A stretch of DNA of 64,000 nt from assembly GCA_000799755.1 (NCBI GenBank), contig JUHI01000005.1, forward strand, positions 124,001 through 188,000, in the 5' to 3' direction. This document shows, piece after piece, positions 1-9,170 of this stretch. The stretch's first letter is position 1. The number at the start of each line of letters is the position of its first letter. The notes under the pieces were generated by a model. The model was not told where the DNA came from. It did not search any database and saw only the letters and a program-made list of their open reading frames with translations. The position numbers and the translations under genes were made by a program. Source of the stretch: Martinezella tropici. Its GTDB lineage: Bacteria; Pseudomonadota; Alphaproteobacteria; Rhizobiales; Rhizobiaceae.

Positions 1-129
1 ATGACACTACCGGATCGCTTCATTGACCATGATAGTCAGGAAGGACAGCTCGCCGACGCCAAACTGAAGACAATGCATATCGTTGAGACCGTTCAACAGT
101 GTCTCAAGCAATCAGTCGGCCATAGTTGA
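1..129 (+). CDS. 1-deoxy-D-xylulose-5-phosphate synthase-like, C-terminal fragment (cut by window start)
   Basis: The frame is open from the first base and ends in TGA at 127-129, giving 42 residues. The stretch LPDRFIDHDSQEGQLADAKL resembles the very C-terminus of DXS and related transketolase-fold proteins (typically LPD-x-F followed by an acidic Q/E-rich helix). DXS makes the first intermediate of the MEP isoprenoid pathway. The ATG at base 1 is probably internal, since such proteins are about 640 residues long. The gene converges on the peptide operon that ends at 167. The assignment rests on a short tail only. Confidence 0.5.
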   Translation: MTLPDRFIDHDSQEGQLADAKLKTMHIVETVQQCLKQSVGHS

Positions 130-166
130 CTAGGCTGTTCCGGGTGGAGATCAACAATCCGCCGAT

Positions 167-1612
167 TCAGACCCTACCTCCTGGCATGATATCCAACGGG
201 ATGGGGCACACATAAGGCTTGCCTTCGGTTCTTTCTCTCCATTCCGCTCTCGCCTCAGCCAGGAGCAGCGGTGACATCATCAAGGAGAGCCCGGTTGTCG
301 CAAGCGTCTTTGCCGCATGTGACATCGCCTTGTGGGCGGCCGCACTTTTCCCCTGCGCCACGACCTGCCAGGTATGGGGATTGGTGCCGATCGCCCAAGC
401 AGGCGCCCAGCACTGCGCCGTAGGCACCACCCAGCTGACGTCACCGACATCGGTCGATCCCGCCCGGAAATGAGATTGCCCCTCGAATTCGCGCAAGCCC
501 ATATGCATGGGCGTCGATCCGTCGATCCTCGTGTTGGAGAAGACATCACCCTTGATCTGATAGAGCCGGATGCTGCTCCTGATTGCCTCTTCCGTAAACG
601 TCTTCTGGATGGACCTTGCGAAAGCAAGATCCGCCTCGTCGAACGCAATCGGCCCAAGCGCGACCATGTGCTCGTGCATGGCGGTCTCGAGGGTAATGTT
701 GGGCAGAAGACTCGTAGAGGCTGTATCGAAGGCAACCTCAACCTCTGTCTCCGTCATCATGGCTGCACCGCGCGCGACCTTCTCCACGCGTCTGGCAAGA
801 TCGAGGGCCTGCGGCATTTCCGGAGCTCGGATCAGATAGAGAACTTCGGCCCTGGCTTGAACGACGTTTGCAGCCTTGCCACCCGCATCGGTGATCGCAT
901 AATGCACACGGCAATCCTGCGGCATGTGCTCGCGCAGGAAGTTGACACCGACATTCATCAGCTCGACCGCATCGAGCGCCGATCGCCCGAGATGGGCGGC
1001 GTTCGACGCATGAGCGGCAATACCCTTGAAGCGATAGTAATATTCGAGGACGGCAAGGTTATTGGTTGAGCGGACACCGTTGAAAGGCGCCGGGTGCCAG
1101 GTCAGCGCGGTATCGACATCGTCGAACAGGCCGGCACGCACCATGAAGGTTTTGCCAGAGCCACCCTCCTCGCCAGGGCAGCCATAATAGCGAACGGTTC
1201 CTGGAAGATTGTTCGCCTTCATATACTTGGCAAGGGCGATCGCCGCCATCAGCGAACCGACGCCAAGCAGGTTGTGGCCGCAGCCATGTCCTGTGGCACC
1301 GTCGATCATGGCTTCATGCGCAGCTACATTTGCGACCTGGCTCATGCCGGCCAGCGCGTCGAATTCCCCCAGGAAGGCGATGACGGGCTTACCGGCACCA
1401 AAATCGCCGACGAAGGCCGTATCCATGCCCGCAACTCCGCGCCGCACGGAGAAACCATTGTCTTCAAGCGCCCTTGCGAGAACTTCCGACGAACGCGTCT
1501 CCTCGAATTTCAGTTCGGCAAAATCCCAGATGCTGTCGCTGAGCTTCGTGAAATCCGGCTTCATCACCTCGATCGCTTCGGCGATCGCCATCACGGCCTC
1601 ATGATTCATGGC
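167..1612 (-). CDS. M20-family amidohydrolase, AbgB-like (p-aminobenzoyl-glutamate hydrolase subunit B-like)
   Basis: This 481-residue zinc peptidase/aminoacylase belongs to the M20 family and is closest in style to AbgB. Visible motifs are GHGCGHNLLGVGS (metal-binding His), GEEGG (catalytic and metal Glu) and TWHPAP (His), followed by the dimerisation insert and a C-terminal SAAAHKA stretch. It should hydrolyse an amide bond of an N-acyl amino acid or dipeptide-like substrate in the cytoplasm. It is the last gene of the peptide ABC operon, which suggests it processes the imported compound. I chose the ATG at 1612 (MNHEAV) over the one four codons upstream. The family is secure and the substrate is inferred. 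Confidence 0.85.
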   Translation of the reverse strand, partial: AMNHEAVMAIAEAIEVMKPDFTKLSDSIWDFAELKFEETRSSEVLARALEDNGFSVRRGVAGMDTAFVGDFGAGKPVIAFLGEFDALAGMSQVANVAAHEAMIDGATGHGCGHNLLGVGSLMAAIALAKYMKANNLPGTVRYYGCPGEEGGSGKTFMVRAGLFDDVDTALTWHPAPFNGVRSTNNLAVLEYYYRFKGIAAHASNAAHLGRSALDAVELMNVGVNFLREHMPQDCRVHYAITDAGGKAANVVQARAEVLYLIRAPEMPQALDLARRVEKVARGAAMMTETEVEVAFDTASTSLLPNITLETAMHEHMVALGPIAFDEADLAFARSIQKTFTEEAIRSSIRLYQIKGDVFSNTRIDGSTPMHMGLREFEGQSHFRAGSTDVGDVSWVVPTAQCWAPAWAIGTNPHTWQVVAQGKSAAAHKAMSHAAKTLATTGLSLMMSPLLLAEARAEWRERTEGKPYVCPIPLDIMPGGRV

Positions 1613-1733
1613 ATGTCCTCGCATTGCAATTCACCCTTTCGGCAAGGCGTGGCGCATCGCCCGGCGATCGGGCGCCGGACAATGCTCTAGAGAATGGCTT
1701 TCCGCGCTGGCTGCGGAAGAGGCAGGCGGACCG

Positions 1734-3275
1734 TCAGTCGACCGAGACTTCCCAAAGGCGCGCGTTCGACTGCCAGACCGGCTGACCCTTCAGCTTTTTG
1801 GTAGCACCCCATACATCGACCATGTCGTAGAGGAAGATGCCCGGTACATCCTTCAGCATCAGCTCGTGGAATTCGTCGAAGATCTTTTGTCGCTTTGCCT
1901 GATCGGCCTCGACGTAGGCGGCCTTCATCAACTCGATCGCCTTCGGGTTATCCCACATCAGCGAGGCATTCTTGTCCTTGTCGCCGACGTAGAAGGAGTA
2001 CATCAGCGCCGGATCGAGACGCGGCGCCACCGACTGCGAAATGATCTGATAGTTGCCGGAACGACGGCGATCGACCTGGGTCGCGTAGTCGAGCACCTCG
2101 ATCTGCACGTTTAGACCAATCTGCTGCAGCATGGCCTGCGCCATAACAGCGACCGGAAAGCTCGGCACGTTGCCGCGCTTGTTGGCGATAATCGAAATCG
2201 GTTCGCCCTTATAACCCGCGGCATCGAGCTCTTTCTTTGCTGCCTCTAGGTCATAGGGCAGACGCTTCTTCTGCGTCGCGTCGAAATAGACTGAATCTTG
2301 CGACACCATCGAGCCATTTGCCTCGCCGGTCCCGTTCGATGCGGCGGCGACGAGCTCATCGAGATCGAGCGCCATGGCCATGGCGCGACGCACGCCCGGC
2401 TTGCCGAGCACCTTGTCCCGCGTCTGGATGTAGAAGAGGTTCTTGCCGTTGTTGCGCGCCACGATGAGCTGCATCTTCGGATTTGTCTTGAATTCGGGAA
2501 TGAGATCCGGCGAGAGTTCGGCCGTGTCGAGCACGCCCGACTCCAGGCCGGCCTTTACAGTCGAAGGATCGGGGATGACCATGAACTTGATGCCGTCGGC
2601 AAGCGGCCGCTTGGAGCCGACCATGCCGTCCGGCTTGCCGTCGTTTGGCGGCGAAACGTAATCGGCGAATTTCTTCAGGTGAATATACTCGCCCTTCTTC
2701 CATTCATCCCACATGAAGGGGCCGGTGCCGATCGGCTTGATGAAACTGCCGTCCGCAGCGACGGAATCCGGCGAGATCATGCCGGTATAGCCGCACTCAG
2801 GACGTGACATCAGGCCTAAGAAAACGGCCGACGGCTTTTCGAGCGTGATTTCGACGGTTGATGCATCGACTGCTTTGACGCCTGTCACATGCGCGGCGCC
2901 GCCTTGGGCAAAATCCGAGAGGCAGGTCCATTTCGTCTCGGGCTTCAGGTAGCGCGTCCAGTTCCAGACCACATCATCCGCCGTCAGCAGCTTGCCATTG
3001 TGAAATTTGACATCGGTCCTGAGCTTGAACGTATAGGTAAGCCCGTCGGCGGAGGTCTCGAAGCTCTTGGCAAGCAGCGGCTTGACTTCGCCGCCATTGT
3101 TGTAGCCGACGAGCCCCTCGACGATATGCAGAATGACACCGTCGGTATTGCCGTCGCGGTTCACGCCCGGATTGTTGCTGCGAAGGTCGGAACTCTGCGC
3201 AACAGTGATATCGCGCGCCGCTGCGACATGTGCCAATGCGAGCACGGCCGTGCCTGCGAGAAGAAGCTTTTTCAT
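1734..3275 (-). CDS. Peptide-type ABC transporter substrate-binding protein (SBP family 5, DppA-like)
   Basis: This 513-residue periplasmic binding protein has an N-terminal signal peptide (MKKLLLAGTAVLALAHVAAA) and family-5 features such as HIVEGLVGYN, the TADDVVWNWTRYL segment and a GTGPFMWDEW motif. It should capture a peptide or peptide-like solute for the permeases encoded at 5807-7566. The ATG at 3275 has a GAGGG ribosome-binding site; longer in-frame extensions would bury the signal peptide. It lies between the beta-lactamase-fold hydrolase gene and the AbgB-like gene. The ligand cannot be read from the sequence. Confidence 0.92.
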   Translation of the reverse strand: MKKLLLAGTAVLALAHVAAARDITVAQSSDLRSNNPGVNRDGNTDGVILHIVEGLVGYNNGGEVKPLLAKSFETSADGLTYTFKLRTDVKFHNGKLLTADDVVWNWTRYLKPETKWTCLSDFAQGGAAHVTGVKAVDASTVEITLEKPSAVFLGLMSRPECGYTGMISPDSVAADGSFIKPIGTGPFMWDEWKKGEYIHLKKFADYVSPPNDGKPDGMVGSKRPLADGIKFMVIPDPSTVKAGLESGVLDTAELSPDLIPEFKTNPKMQLIVARNNGKNLFYIQTRDKVLGKPGVRRAMAMALDLDELVAAASNGTGEANGSMVSQDSVYFDATQKKRLPYDLEAAKKELDAAGYKGEPISIIANKRGNVPSFPVAVMAQAMLQQIGLNVQIEVLDYATQVDRRRSGNYQIISQSVAPRLDPALMYSFYVGDKDKNASLMWDNPKAIELMKAAYVEADQAKRQKIFDEFHELMLKDVPGIFLYDMVDVWGATKKLKGQPVWQSNARLWEVSVD

Positions 3276-3304
3276 TGTTCTACCCTCTTTTCTGTCGTTC
3301 TTCG

Positions 3305-4168
3305 TCATGGTGCAAACCCGTCCCAACAGGCGCGGGACAGCCTGCCGATGGTCTCCAGCGCCATCGTATATCCCGGTGTGCCATCCGGCATGACAAGCGG
3401 CACCTCATCCGTATAGGCGGAGATGATGTAAGACGGCGCACCGTCGCGATAGACGATGCCCGCATTCATGCGGCCACGCTTGCCGGTGCCGCCCTTGTGG
3501 GCAACGACAGTGCCAAACGGCAGGCGCGATGGAATGGCATAACGGAGAATCTGGTTCTTCAGTGTCTGCAGCGCATAGGCGCAAAGTTCGGCAGAGACGC
3601 CGAGCTTTTCCCGGACAGTCGATGACGTCTGCGCATCGAGGATCATCTGCAGGAGCACGGCCTGGTCGCGCGCGGTTGTTGTCGTTACCGATTTCAGCGC
3701 ATGATCCGGCGATAGCGCAAGCGGCGGGATCAGGAAACGGTGATGCGTGCCGGCTAGGCCGATCGACTTGCAATAGCCATCTACTTCTTCGAGCATCAGC
3801 CGTTCGAACACCATCTTGGTGCAGACATTGTCGCTCAACACCATCATACCGGTGATGGCATCGCGCAGCGAGATGACGATGCCGGGCGTCAGGTAGCGGA
3901 ACATTCCCGAGGCTACTTCCTCGGCAAAGCGCGCTTCATAGGTGATCGGCTCGTCAAGATCGAGACGTCCTTCCTGCGCCGCCTTCAGCGCCGCCATCAT
4001 GATCGAGGTCTTGCGGGTGCTTGCCGAAGGGGTTTCATCGTCCGCACCACGCTCGATCGTCTCGCCGGTCAGAAGATTGCAGATCGCAAAGCGGGTAACA
4101 AAGGGCTGCGCATCGCAGATTTCCGCGAGCCGTTCGGCAACCGAAGCGAAGTTGGAGGGAGTGCTCAC
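3305..4168 (-). CDS. Class A beta-lactamase-fold serine hydrolase without signal peptide
   Basis: This 287-residue protein has the penicillin-recognising serine-hydrolase signature: SxxK at S50-T-R-K53, SDN at residues 112-114 and an HKGGTG element in place of KTG near the C-terminus. It has no export signal, unlike real beta-lactamases, so it probably acts in the cytoplasm on an imported amide or ester. It is embedded in a peptide transporter operon, one base after the ATPase gene and just before the binding-protein gene. That points to processing of the imported peptide-like compound rather than antibiotic resistance, but the role is inferred. Confidence 0.82.
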   Translation of the reverse strand: MSTPSNFASVAERLAEICDAQPFVTRFAICNLLTGETIERGADDETPSASTRKTSIMMAALKAAQEGRLDLDEPITYEARFAEEVASGMFRYLTPGIVISLRDAITGMMVLSDNVCTKMVFERLMLEEVDGYCKSIGLAGTHHRFLIPPLALSPDHALKSVTTTTARDQAVLLQMILDAQTSSTVREKLGVSAELCAYALQTLKNQILRYAIPSRLPFGTVVAHKGGTGKRGRMNAGIVYRDGAPSYIISAYTDEVPLVMPDGTPGYTMALETIGRLSRACWDGFAP

Positions 4169-4169
4169 A

Positions 4170-5810
4170 TCAATTCTCCAGGCGCCATTTGAGTGTCACG
4201 CCGCCCTTGTCATTCTGATCGAGAGCGGGAATGGCCGAAAGGAGCCGGCGCGTATAGGCTTCCTTCGGGTGATCGAAAATCGCATCGCGGTCACCTTCTT
4301 CGATGATCCGCCCGTCCTGCATGACGACGACCCGGTCGGCGACCTGTTCGACGACGCCGAGGTCGTGGCTGATGAACAGGCACGAGAAGCCGTAGCGCTT
4401 CTGTAGATTGGAGAAGAGATCCAGCACCTGAGCCCTGACCGTGACATCGAGCGCGGAAACCGGCTCGTCGGCGATCAGGAAGCGCGGCCGTCTGGCGATG
4501 GCGCGGGCAATTGCAACGCGTTGGCGCTGGCCGCCGGACAGTTCATGCGGATAGCGGTTTGCATAGTCGCCGCCAAGTCCGACCTCCTCCAGCGTTTCCA
4601 GTGCCCGCTTTCGCTTGGCGCTGCTGTCGAGATCCGGCACGAGCCTGAGTGCCTCTTCGACCAATGCCAGGATCGTCATGCGCGGATCGAGCGACGAATA
4701 GGGATCCTGGAAGACCATCTGGCAGTTCAGGCGATAGTCGCGCCAATCCTTATCGCGCGACCGCCCCTGGAAAAGGATCTCGCCGTCACTCTCCTTGACC
4801 AGACCGGCAATCGTCCGGCCAAGCGTTGTCTTGCCGGACCCTGATCCGCCGACGAGCGCGACGACTTCGCCCTCATGGATATCGACGCTGACGCCATGCA
4901 GCGCGCGCTTCGGCTTGCCCGTCTTGAGCAGCGATTTGCGGCCGGCATAATCGACCACGACATTGCGCGCGGAAACCATCGGCGTCTGCGAAGCATCGAT
5001 ATCTCGCGTTTCGCTGCGGAACGGCAGAGAAGACAGGAGCTTCCTGGTATAGGCATGCTTTGGCGCATCGAGGAGATCCTCCGTGCGCTCCTGCTCGACA
5101 ACTGCGCCCTTCTCCATCACAACGATGCGGTTCGTATAGCGCGCCACCATCGGCAAATCGTGACTGATCAAAAGAACGGCCGTCCCTTCGGCCCGCGTCA
5201 ATTCGACCATCAGTTCCATCACGTCGCGCTGGATGACGGCGTCGAGCGCCGTGGTCGGCTCGTCCGCAATCAGAAGCGCCGGCTTCAGGAGCATGACGGA
5301 AGCAAGCATGATGCGCTGACGCATGCCGCCGGAAAACTCATGCGGATAGGAGGTGAGCGCGCCCTCCGGATCGCGGATTCCGACACGCTTCAACATGTCG
5401 AGAATGCGTATGCGGCGCTCATCGGGCGAGAGCCTGGTGTGGAGAACGAGCCCCTCCTCCAACTGCCGCCCGACCGTCATGGATGGGTTGAGCGATGTCA
5501 TCGGCTCCTGGAAAACGACCCCGATCTCCGCACCGCGGAGATTGCGGAGCTCCCCGTTCTTCATCGCCAGTACGTCGCGTCCTTTGTAGATCACGGAGCC
5601 GCCGACGACGCCGATCGCCTGCGGCAAGAGCGATATCAGTGCACGGGTCGCGAGCGTCTTGCCGGATCCGCTCTCGCCGACAATGCCGAAGATCTCGCCA
5701 GCCGCGATATCGAAACTGACGTCCTTGACGACCCTGTGGCCTGATCTTGCGACCTCGAGCGAAAGGCCGCGAACACTGAGAAGCGTGTCCCCTGTCGTTT
5801 CAGATGTCAT
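4170..5810 (-). CDS. Peptide ABC transporter, fused dual ATP-binding protein (DppD-DppF type)
   Basis: This 546-residue protein contains two complete ABC ATPase domains. The first has Walker A GESGSGKT and signature FSGGMRQR; the second has Walker [12 protein letters not shown], signature LSGGQRQR and Walker B LIADEP. It corresponds to DppD and DppF joined in one chain and would energise peptide import from the cytoplasmic face. The start overlaps the stop of the permease gene (5807-6625) by four bases, indicating translational coupling. Linker residues around 265-300 join the halves. Confidence 0.95.
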   Translation of the reverse strand: MTSETTGDTLLSVRGLSLEVARSGHRVVKDVSFDIAAGEIFGIVGESGSGKTLATRALISLLPQAIGVVGGSVIYKGRDVLAMKNGELRNLRGAEIGVVFQEPMTSLNPSMTVGRQLEEGLVLHTRLSPDERRIRILDMLKRVGIRDPEGALTSYPHEFSGGMRQRIMLASVMLLKPALLIADEPTTALDAVIQRDVMELMVELTRAEGTAVLLISHDLPMVARYTNRIVVMEKGAVVEQERTEDLLDAPKHAYTRKLLSSLPFRSETRDIDASQTPMVSARNVVVDYAGRKSLLKTGKPKRALHGVSVDIHEGEVVALVGGSGSGKTTLGRTIAGLVKESDGEILFQGRSRDKDWRDYRLNCQMVFQDPYSSLDPRMTILALVEEALRLVPDLDSSAKRKRALETLEEVGLGGDYANRYPHELSGGQRQRVAIARAIARRPRFLIADEPVSALDVTVRAQVLDLFSNLQKRYGFSCLFISHDLGVVEQVADRVVVMQDGRIIEEGDRDAIFDHPKEAYTRRLLSAIPALDQNDKGGVTLKWRLEN

Positions 5811-6625
5811 TTCAGCCCCCTCATGCGCGGATCGAGCTTGTCACGGAGGGCATCGCCCAGGAGATTGACGCCGAGCAGCGTCAACGCGATGCAAAGGCCG
5901 GGGAAGAGACCAAGCCAGACGGCCTGCTGGATAAGTGGGCGGCCGGCTGCCAGCATGTTGCCCCAGGTGGGAGCCGGCGGCGGCACGCCGAGGCCCAGGA
6001 ACGACAGCGCGCTTTCCGACAGAATGGCCCAACCGAACATGGACGTCGCCAGCACCGTTATCGGTGCCAGGCAATTCGGCAGGACGTGGCGGAACATCGT
6101 ATAAAGTTCGCCATTGCCCATCACCCGCGAGGCTTCGATGAACTCGCGCTCGCGCAGGGAAAGAACCGCGCCGCGAACGACACGCGCCATCGACGGCGTA
6201 TAGGCAATGCCGAGCGCGAAGATAATGCCGTATTGATTGGCTCCGAAGACGGCGAGCAGTCCGAGCGCCAGGAGAATGCCAGGGAAGGCGAGCAGCGCGT
6301 TGTTGATCGCCATAATCACACCGTCCACCCAGCCGCGGGCATAGCCGCTGACAAGTCCGATCAGGGTGCCGCAGACGGTTGCCAGAAAGACCGTGAGCGC
6401 GCCGATCCAGACGCTTGCGCGCGCGCCGACCATCAGGCGGCTCAACACGTCCCGGCCGAATTCGTCGGTTCCGAGAGGATGGGCGGCGCTCGGTGCGGCA
6501 AGCCGCGCCGTAAACGAAAGTTTTGTCGGGTCAAAGGGCGTCCAGAACAGCCCGACCGCGGCGGTAATCAGCAGGATGGCAACGAGGATGCCGCCAACCA
6601 GGCCGTTGATAGTAAGCTTCTTCAT
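5807..6625 (-). CDS. Peptide ABC transporter permease (DppC-like)
   Basis: This 272-residue inner-membrane protein has about six hydrophobic segments and the permease EAA loop (EFIEASRVMGNGELYTMFRHVLPNC). The segment HPLGTDEFGRDVLSRLMVGAR near the N-terminus is typical of DppC/OppC proteins. It pairs with the DppB-like permease, whose stop codon overlaps this start by four bases. Confidence 0.95.
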   Translation of the reverse strand: MKKLTINGLVGGILVAILLITAAVGLFWTPFDPTKLSFTARLAAPSAAHPLGTDEFGRDVLSRLMVGARASVWIGALTVFLATVCGTLIGLVSGYARGWVDGVIMAINNALLAFPGILLALGLLAVFGANQYGIIFALGIAYTPSMARVVRGAVLSLREREFIEASRVMGNGELYTMFRHVLPNCLAPITVLATSMFGWAILSESALSFLGLGVPPPAPTWGNMLAAGRPLIQQAVWLGLFPGLCIALTLLGVNLLGDALRDKLDPRMRGLK

Positions 6626-7566
6626 TCGGCAACCACACGCGGATCAAAGAGGGGATAGAGAAGGTCGACGACGACATTGACGAGAACGTAAGACAACGCG
6701 ACGAACAGCAGGCAGCCCTGAATGACCGGGTAGTCACGCGCGAAAATGCTGTCGACCATCAGACGTCCGAGACCGGGTATGGTGAACACCGTCTCGATCA
6801 CGGCAATGCCGCCGAGCAGGTTGCCGAGGATCAGGCCGATCATCGTCCAGGTGGGACCGAAAGCATTCTTGAAGGCATGGCGCCAGAGGACAGCGCTTTC
6901 GGAAAGTCCCTTTGCCCGGGCGTGGGTGATGTAATCGAGACGCAGCACTTCCAATGTCGAGGCACGGGCCATGCGGATCAATACGCCCATCTCATGAATG
7001 ACAAGCGTCATGATCGGCAGGACGAGATAGAGCAGGCCGCCGACGACATTATCGCCGATCGACACATAACCCAGAACCGGCAACCAGCCGAGCTTAAGAC
7101 CGAAGAAGAGGAGGAGTAGCAATCCCAGCCAGAACGTCGGAATGGAAAGCACCACCGTCGCGGTTCCGATGAGGGCCAGATCCGTCAGACTGTTCTGGCG
7201 CCATGCCGCGATCACGCCCGCCGGCACGGCGATCAGGCTCGCCAACAAAACGGCAATGACCACGATCTCGGCACTGACGAGAAAGCGCGATGCGACAAGC
7301 GGCAACACGGCCTCGCCGTTGACGATCGATTTGCCGAAATCGCCCTGCAGCACATTGCCGGCCCAGATGATGAACTGCTGCGGCATCGACTGGTCGAGAC
7401 CGAGTTCGGTGCGCATCGCGGCGATCTGATCGGGTTGCGCCATATCGCCGAGCATCAGCGCGGCCGGATCGCCCGGGATCAAACGGATCAGTGCAAATAC
7501 GGTAACGGAGACGAGCACGATCGTCGGAACCGCCATCACCAGACGGCTTAAGATAAATCTCAGCAT
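6622..7566 (-). CDS. Peptide ABC transporter permease (DppB-like)
   Basis: This 314-residue inner-membrane permease starts MLRFILSRLVMAVPTIVLVS, the usual DppB/OppB N-terminus. It carries the SVTVFALIRLIPGDPA motif and the EAA loop (LDYITHARAKGLSESAVLWRHAFKNA). The ATG at 7566 is preceded by GGGGAAAG. An in-frame extension to 7653 would add a non-typical leader and is rejected. This is the first gene of the operon 7566 to 167 (permease, permease, ATPase, serine hydrolase, binding protein, amidohydrolase). Confidence 0.93.
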   Translation of the reverse strand: MLRFILSRLVMAVPTIVLVSVTVFALIRLIPGDPAALMLGDMAQPDQIAAMRTELGLDQSMPQQFIIWAGNVLQGDFGKSIVNGEAVLPLVASRFLVSAEIVVIAVLLASLIAVPAGVIAAWRQNSLTDLALIGTATVVLSIPTFWLGLLLLLFFGLKLGWLPVLGYVSIGDNVVGGLLYLVLPIMTLVIHEMGVLIRMARASTLEVLRLDYITHARAKGLSESAVLWRHAFKNAFGPTWTMIGLILGNLLGGIAVIETVFTIPGLGRLMVDSIFARDYPVIQGCLLFVALSYVLVNVVVDLLYPLFDPRVVAE

Positions 7567-7655
7567 TCTTTCCCCACGATTGGATGCCGCTTTTCTTCGA
7601 CCGCCATCGACTTCATTGCGAGGAACTATGACGGATTGCAGAAACAGGCGCAATA

Positions 7656-7684
7656 TTATGCAGTTTTGTCATAGTCTTATGCAG
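7656..7684. promoter_or_regulatory. Direct repeat TTATGCAG x2 upstream of the peptide operon
   Basis: The octamer TTATGCAG occurs at 7656-7663 and 7677-7684, two helical turns apart, in the 173-bp gap between the LysR gene and the first permease gene. The position suits an activator or repressor site for the peptide operon, perhaps for the adjacent LysR protein. There is no binding evidence, and the repeat could be chance. Confidence 0.3.
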
Positions 7685-7739
7685 AGTCTGACGCGTTTTC
7701 CCATTCGATTTTCGACGCCATATGGGGCCGAGGGAATTC

Positions 7740-8645
7740 CTATCCGTTCTCTTGAGAAAGCTGGATCTGCCTCTTCAATGCGTCGCTCAGCGCCTGGGCG
7801 GCAATGGAGAGCGGAACGCCGGCAGCCTTGGCGAGCCCGAACGCCTGTGTGGAGCGCGGCACAAAGGGACGATGAACGACGGGAAGGTGGCGGTAGAGAT
7901 TGGCGTAGAAGCTGCTGATGATGGTCACACCCAGGCCATGCGCCACGTAGGAACAAGCGGAGCTATTGGTGTGGGTTTCTATCTTGATCATCGGCTTCAC
8001 CCCAGCGCGTGTGAAGGCCTGATCGAGCGCCATGCGGTTCGGCCTCTGCCGCCCGATCAGGACAAGGGGTATGTTGCGCAGGTTCTTGACGGTGATTTCA
8101 TCGAGCGCGGCGAGTGGGTGATCCTTCGGAACGACGCAGACGCTTTCACCGCTTGCGACCTTTTCGATTTCGATGCCCGGTCCGATCTCGCCTTCCATCC
8201 TCAGGAAACCAAGATCGATCACCCGCTCCTCGACCAGCTTGCTGATGGCCATGGTTGAATCGAAGAATGTTTCGATGCGAACGCCGGGAAAATCACGCAC
8301 GTAGTCGATCAGCATCGCGGGCGCGAAATTTTCCCACATGCTGCTCGGAAGCCCGATGCGAACAATATCCGGCCCCGAGGCGCCGTTGCGCAGATCCTCG
8401 GCATGACCGGACATGCGCTCGACGGCGAGGAGGATGTTTTCGGCATCGCGCGCGAGAACCATCGCCTCCGGCGTCGCGATCAATCTCCCCTTGTCACGGA
8501 CGAAGAGCGTGATGGCCAGATCGCTTTCAAGTTGCTGCAGCATGCGGCTTACGCCGGACTGACTGAACCCCATGGCCTTGGCCGTCGCGATGGTGGAACC
8601 GGTCGCAAGAAGTGTGCGCAGCACCTCCAATTGCTTGATATTCAT
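7740..8645 (-). CDS. LysR-family transcriptional regulator
   Basis: This 301-residue protein has an N-terminal winged helix-turn-helix (MNIKQLEVLRTLLATGSTIATAKAMGFSQSGVSRMLQQLESDL) and a C-terminal effector-binding domain. It lies upstream of the peptide ABC operon on the same strand, 173 bp from the first permease gene, and is its likely regulator. The start MNIKQ at 8645 matches the usual LysR N-terminus. No divergently transcribed partner exists on the other side, which is atypical for LysR genes. Confidence 0.9.
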   Translation of the reverse strand: MNIKQLEVLRTLLATGSTIATAKAMGFSQSGVSRMLQQLESDLAITLFVRDKGRLIATPEAMVLARDAENILLAVERMSGHAEDLRNGASGPDIVRIGLPSSMWENFAPAMLIDYVRDFPGVRIETFFDSTMAISKLVEERVIDLGFLRMEGEIGPGIEIEKVASGESVCVVPKDHPLAALDEITVKNLRNIPLVLIGRQRPNRMALDQAFTRAGVKPMIKIETHTNSSACSYVAHGLGVTIISSFYANLYRHLPVVHRPFVPRSTQAFGLAKAAGVPLSIAAQALSDALKRQIQLSQENG

Positions 8646-9151
8646 CGATCCCCCCAACAGCCAATTAAGACCTCCTTACCTCATAATTAGGAAAGAAGGT
8701 GTCTACAAATCCTGCGGCCATTCATGGATCTACTCAGTGATTGCCGCCCTGGTTCCGGCGATCATCATAATCGGGGTCATCATTGAGGTCTGAGAGACTT
8801 CCGGTTGATCGCAATCACGCCGGCGCCGATGTCGTGTTGTCTCACCGGCGCGCAGGACGAGATACTTCTTCTCGAACTCAGTTGTTTTCTGCGTGGCTGC
8901 TTGGCGTAAACAAGGCCGATTTTGCGGCCTCATTGCCGGAACGTTTCATAAGACACGACAATGCCGCGTTACCACGGCATTTCCCAGATCGGTCGCAAGC
9001 TCAAAGCGAACCTGAATATAGCCAGACGACATCGCCAATGATCCGCGCTGGAAAGCGATGGTCCTTGTCGCTGTCACTCGGATTGGTCACTTCAAGCCCG
9101 TTGTTCGCAACCCTTAAGCTGCGAGCAACGCGACATTACCCGAGATTTCGC
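8646..9151. other. Intergenic region without a recognisable gene
   Basis: About 500 bp between the LysR gene start and the ndvB stop. I see no convincing coding frame, RNA or repeat here. A poly-purine rich stretch near 8860-8900 and a few scattered inverted repeats are unremarkable. Confidence 0.5.
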
Positions 9152-9170
9152 TCACGAGGACGTGAGCGAA
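9147..9170 (-). terminator. Stem-loop overlapping the ndvB stop codon
   Basis: TTCGCTCACG (9147-9156) and CGTGAGCGAA (9161-9170) form a perfect 10-bp stem with a 4-nt loop. The ndvB stop codon lies at 9152-9154, inside the structure. There is no U-rich tail, so it may stabilise the very long mRNA or act as a weak or factor-dependent terminator rather than a classic intrinsic one. Confidence 0.5.

Noticed and set aside
3305-4168. Annotation of the serine hydrolase as an antibiotic-resistance beta-lactamase
   Set aside because: It lacks a signal peptide, has KGG instead of KTG and is embedded in a peptide uptake operon, so metabolic use is more likely.
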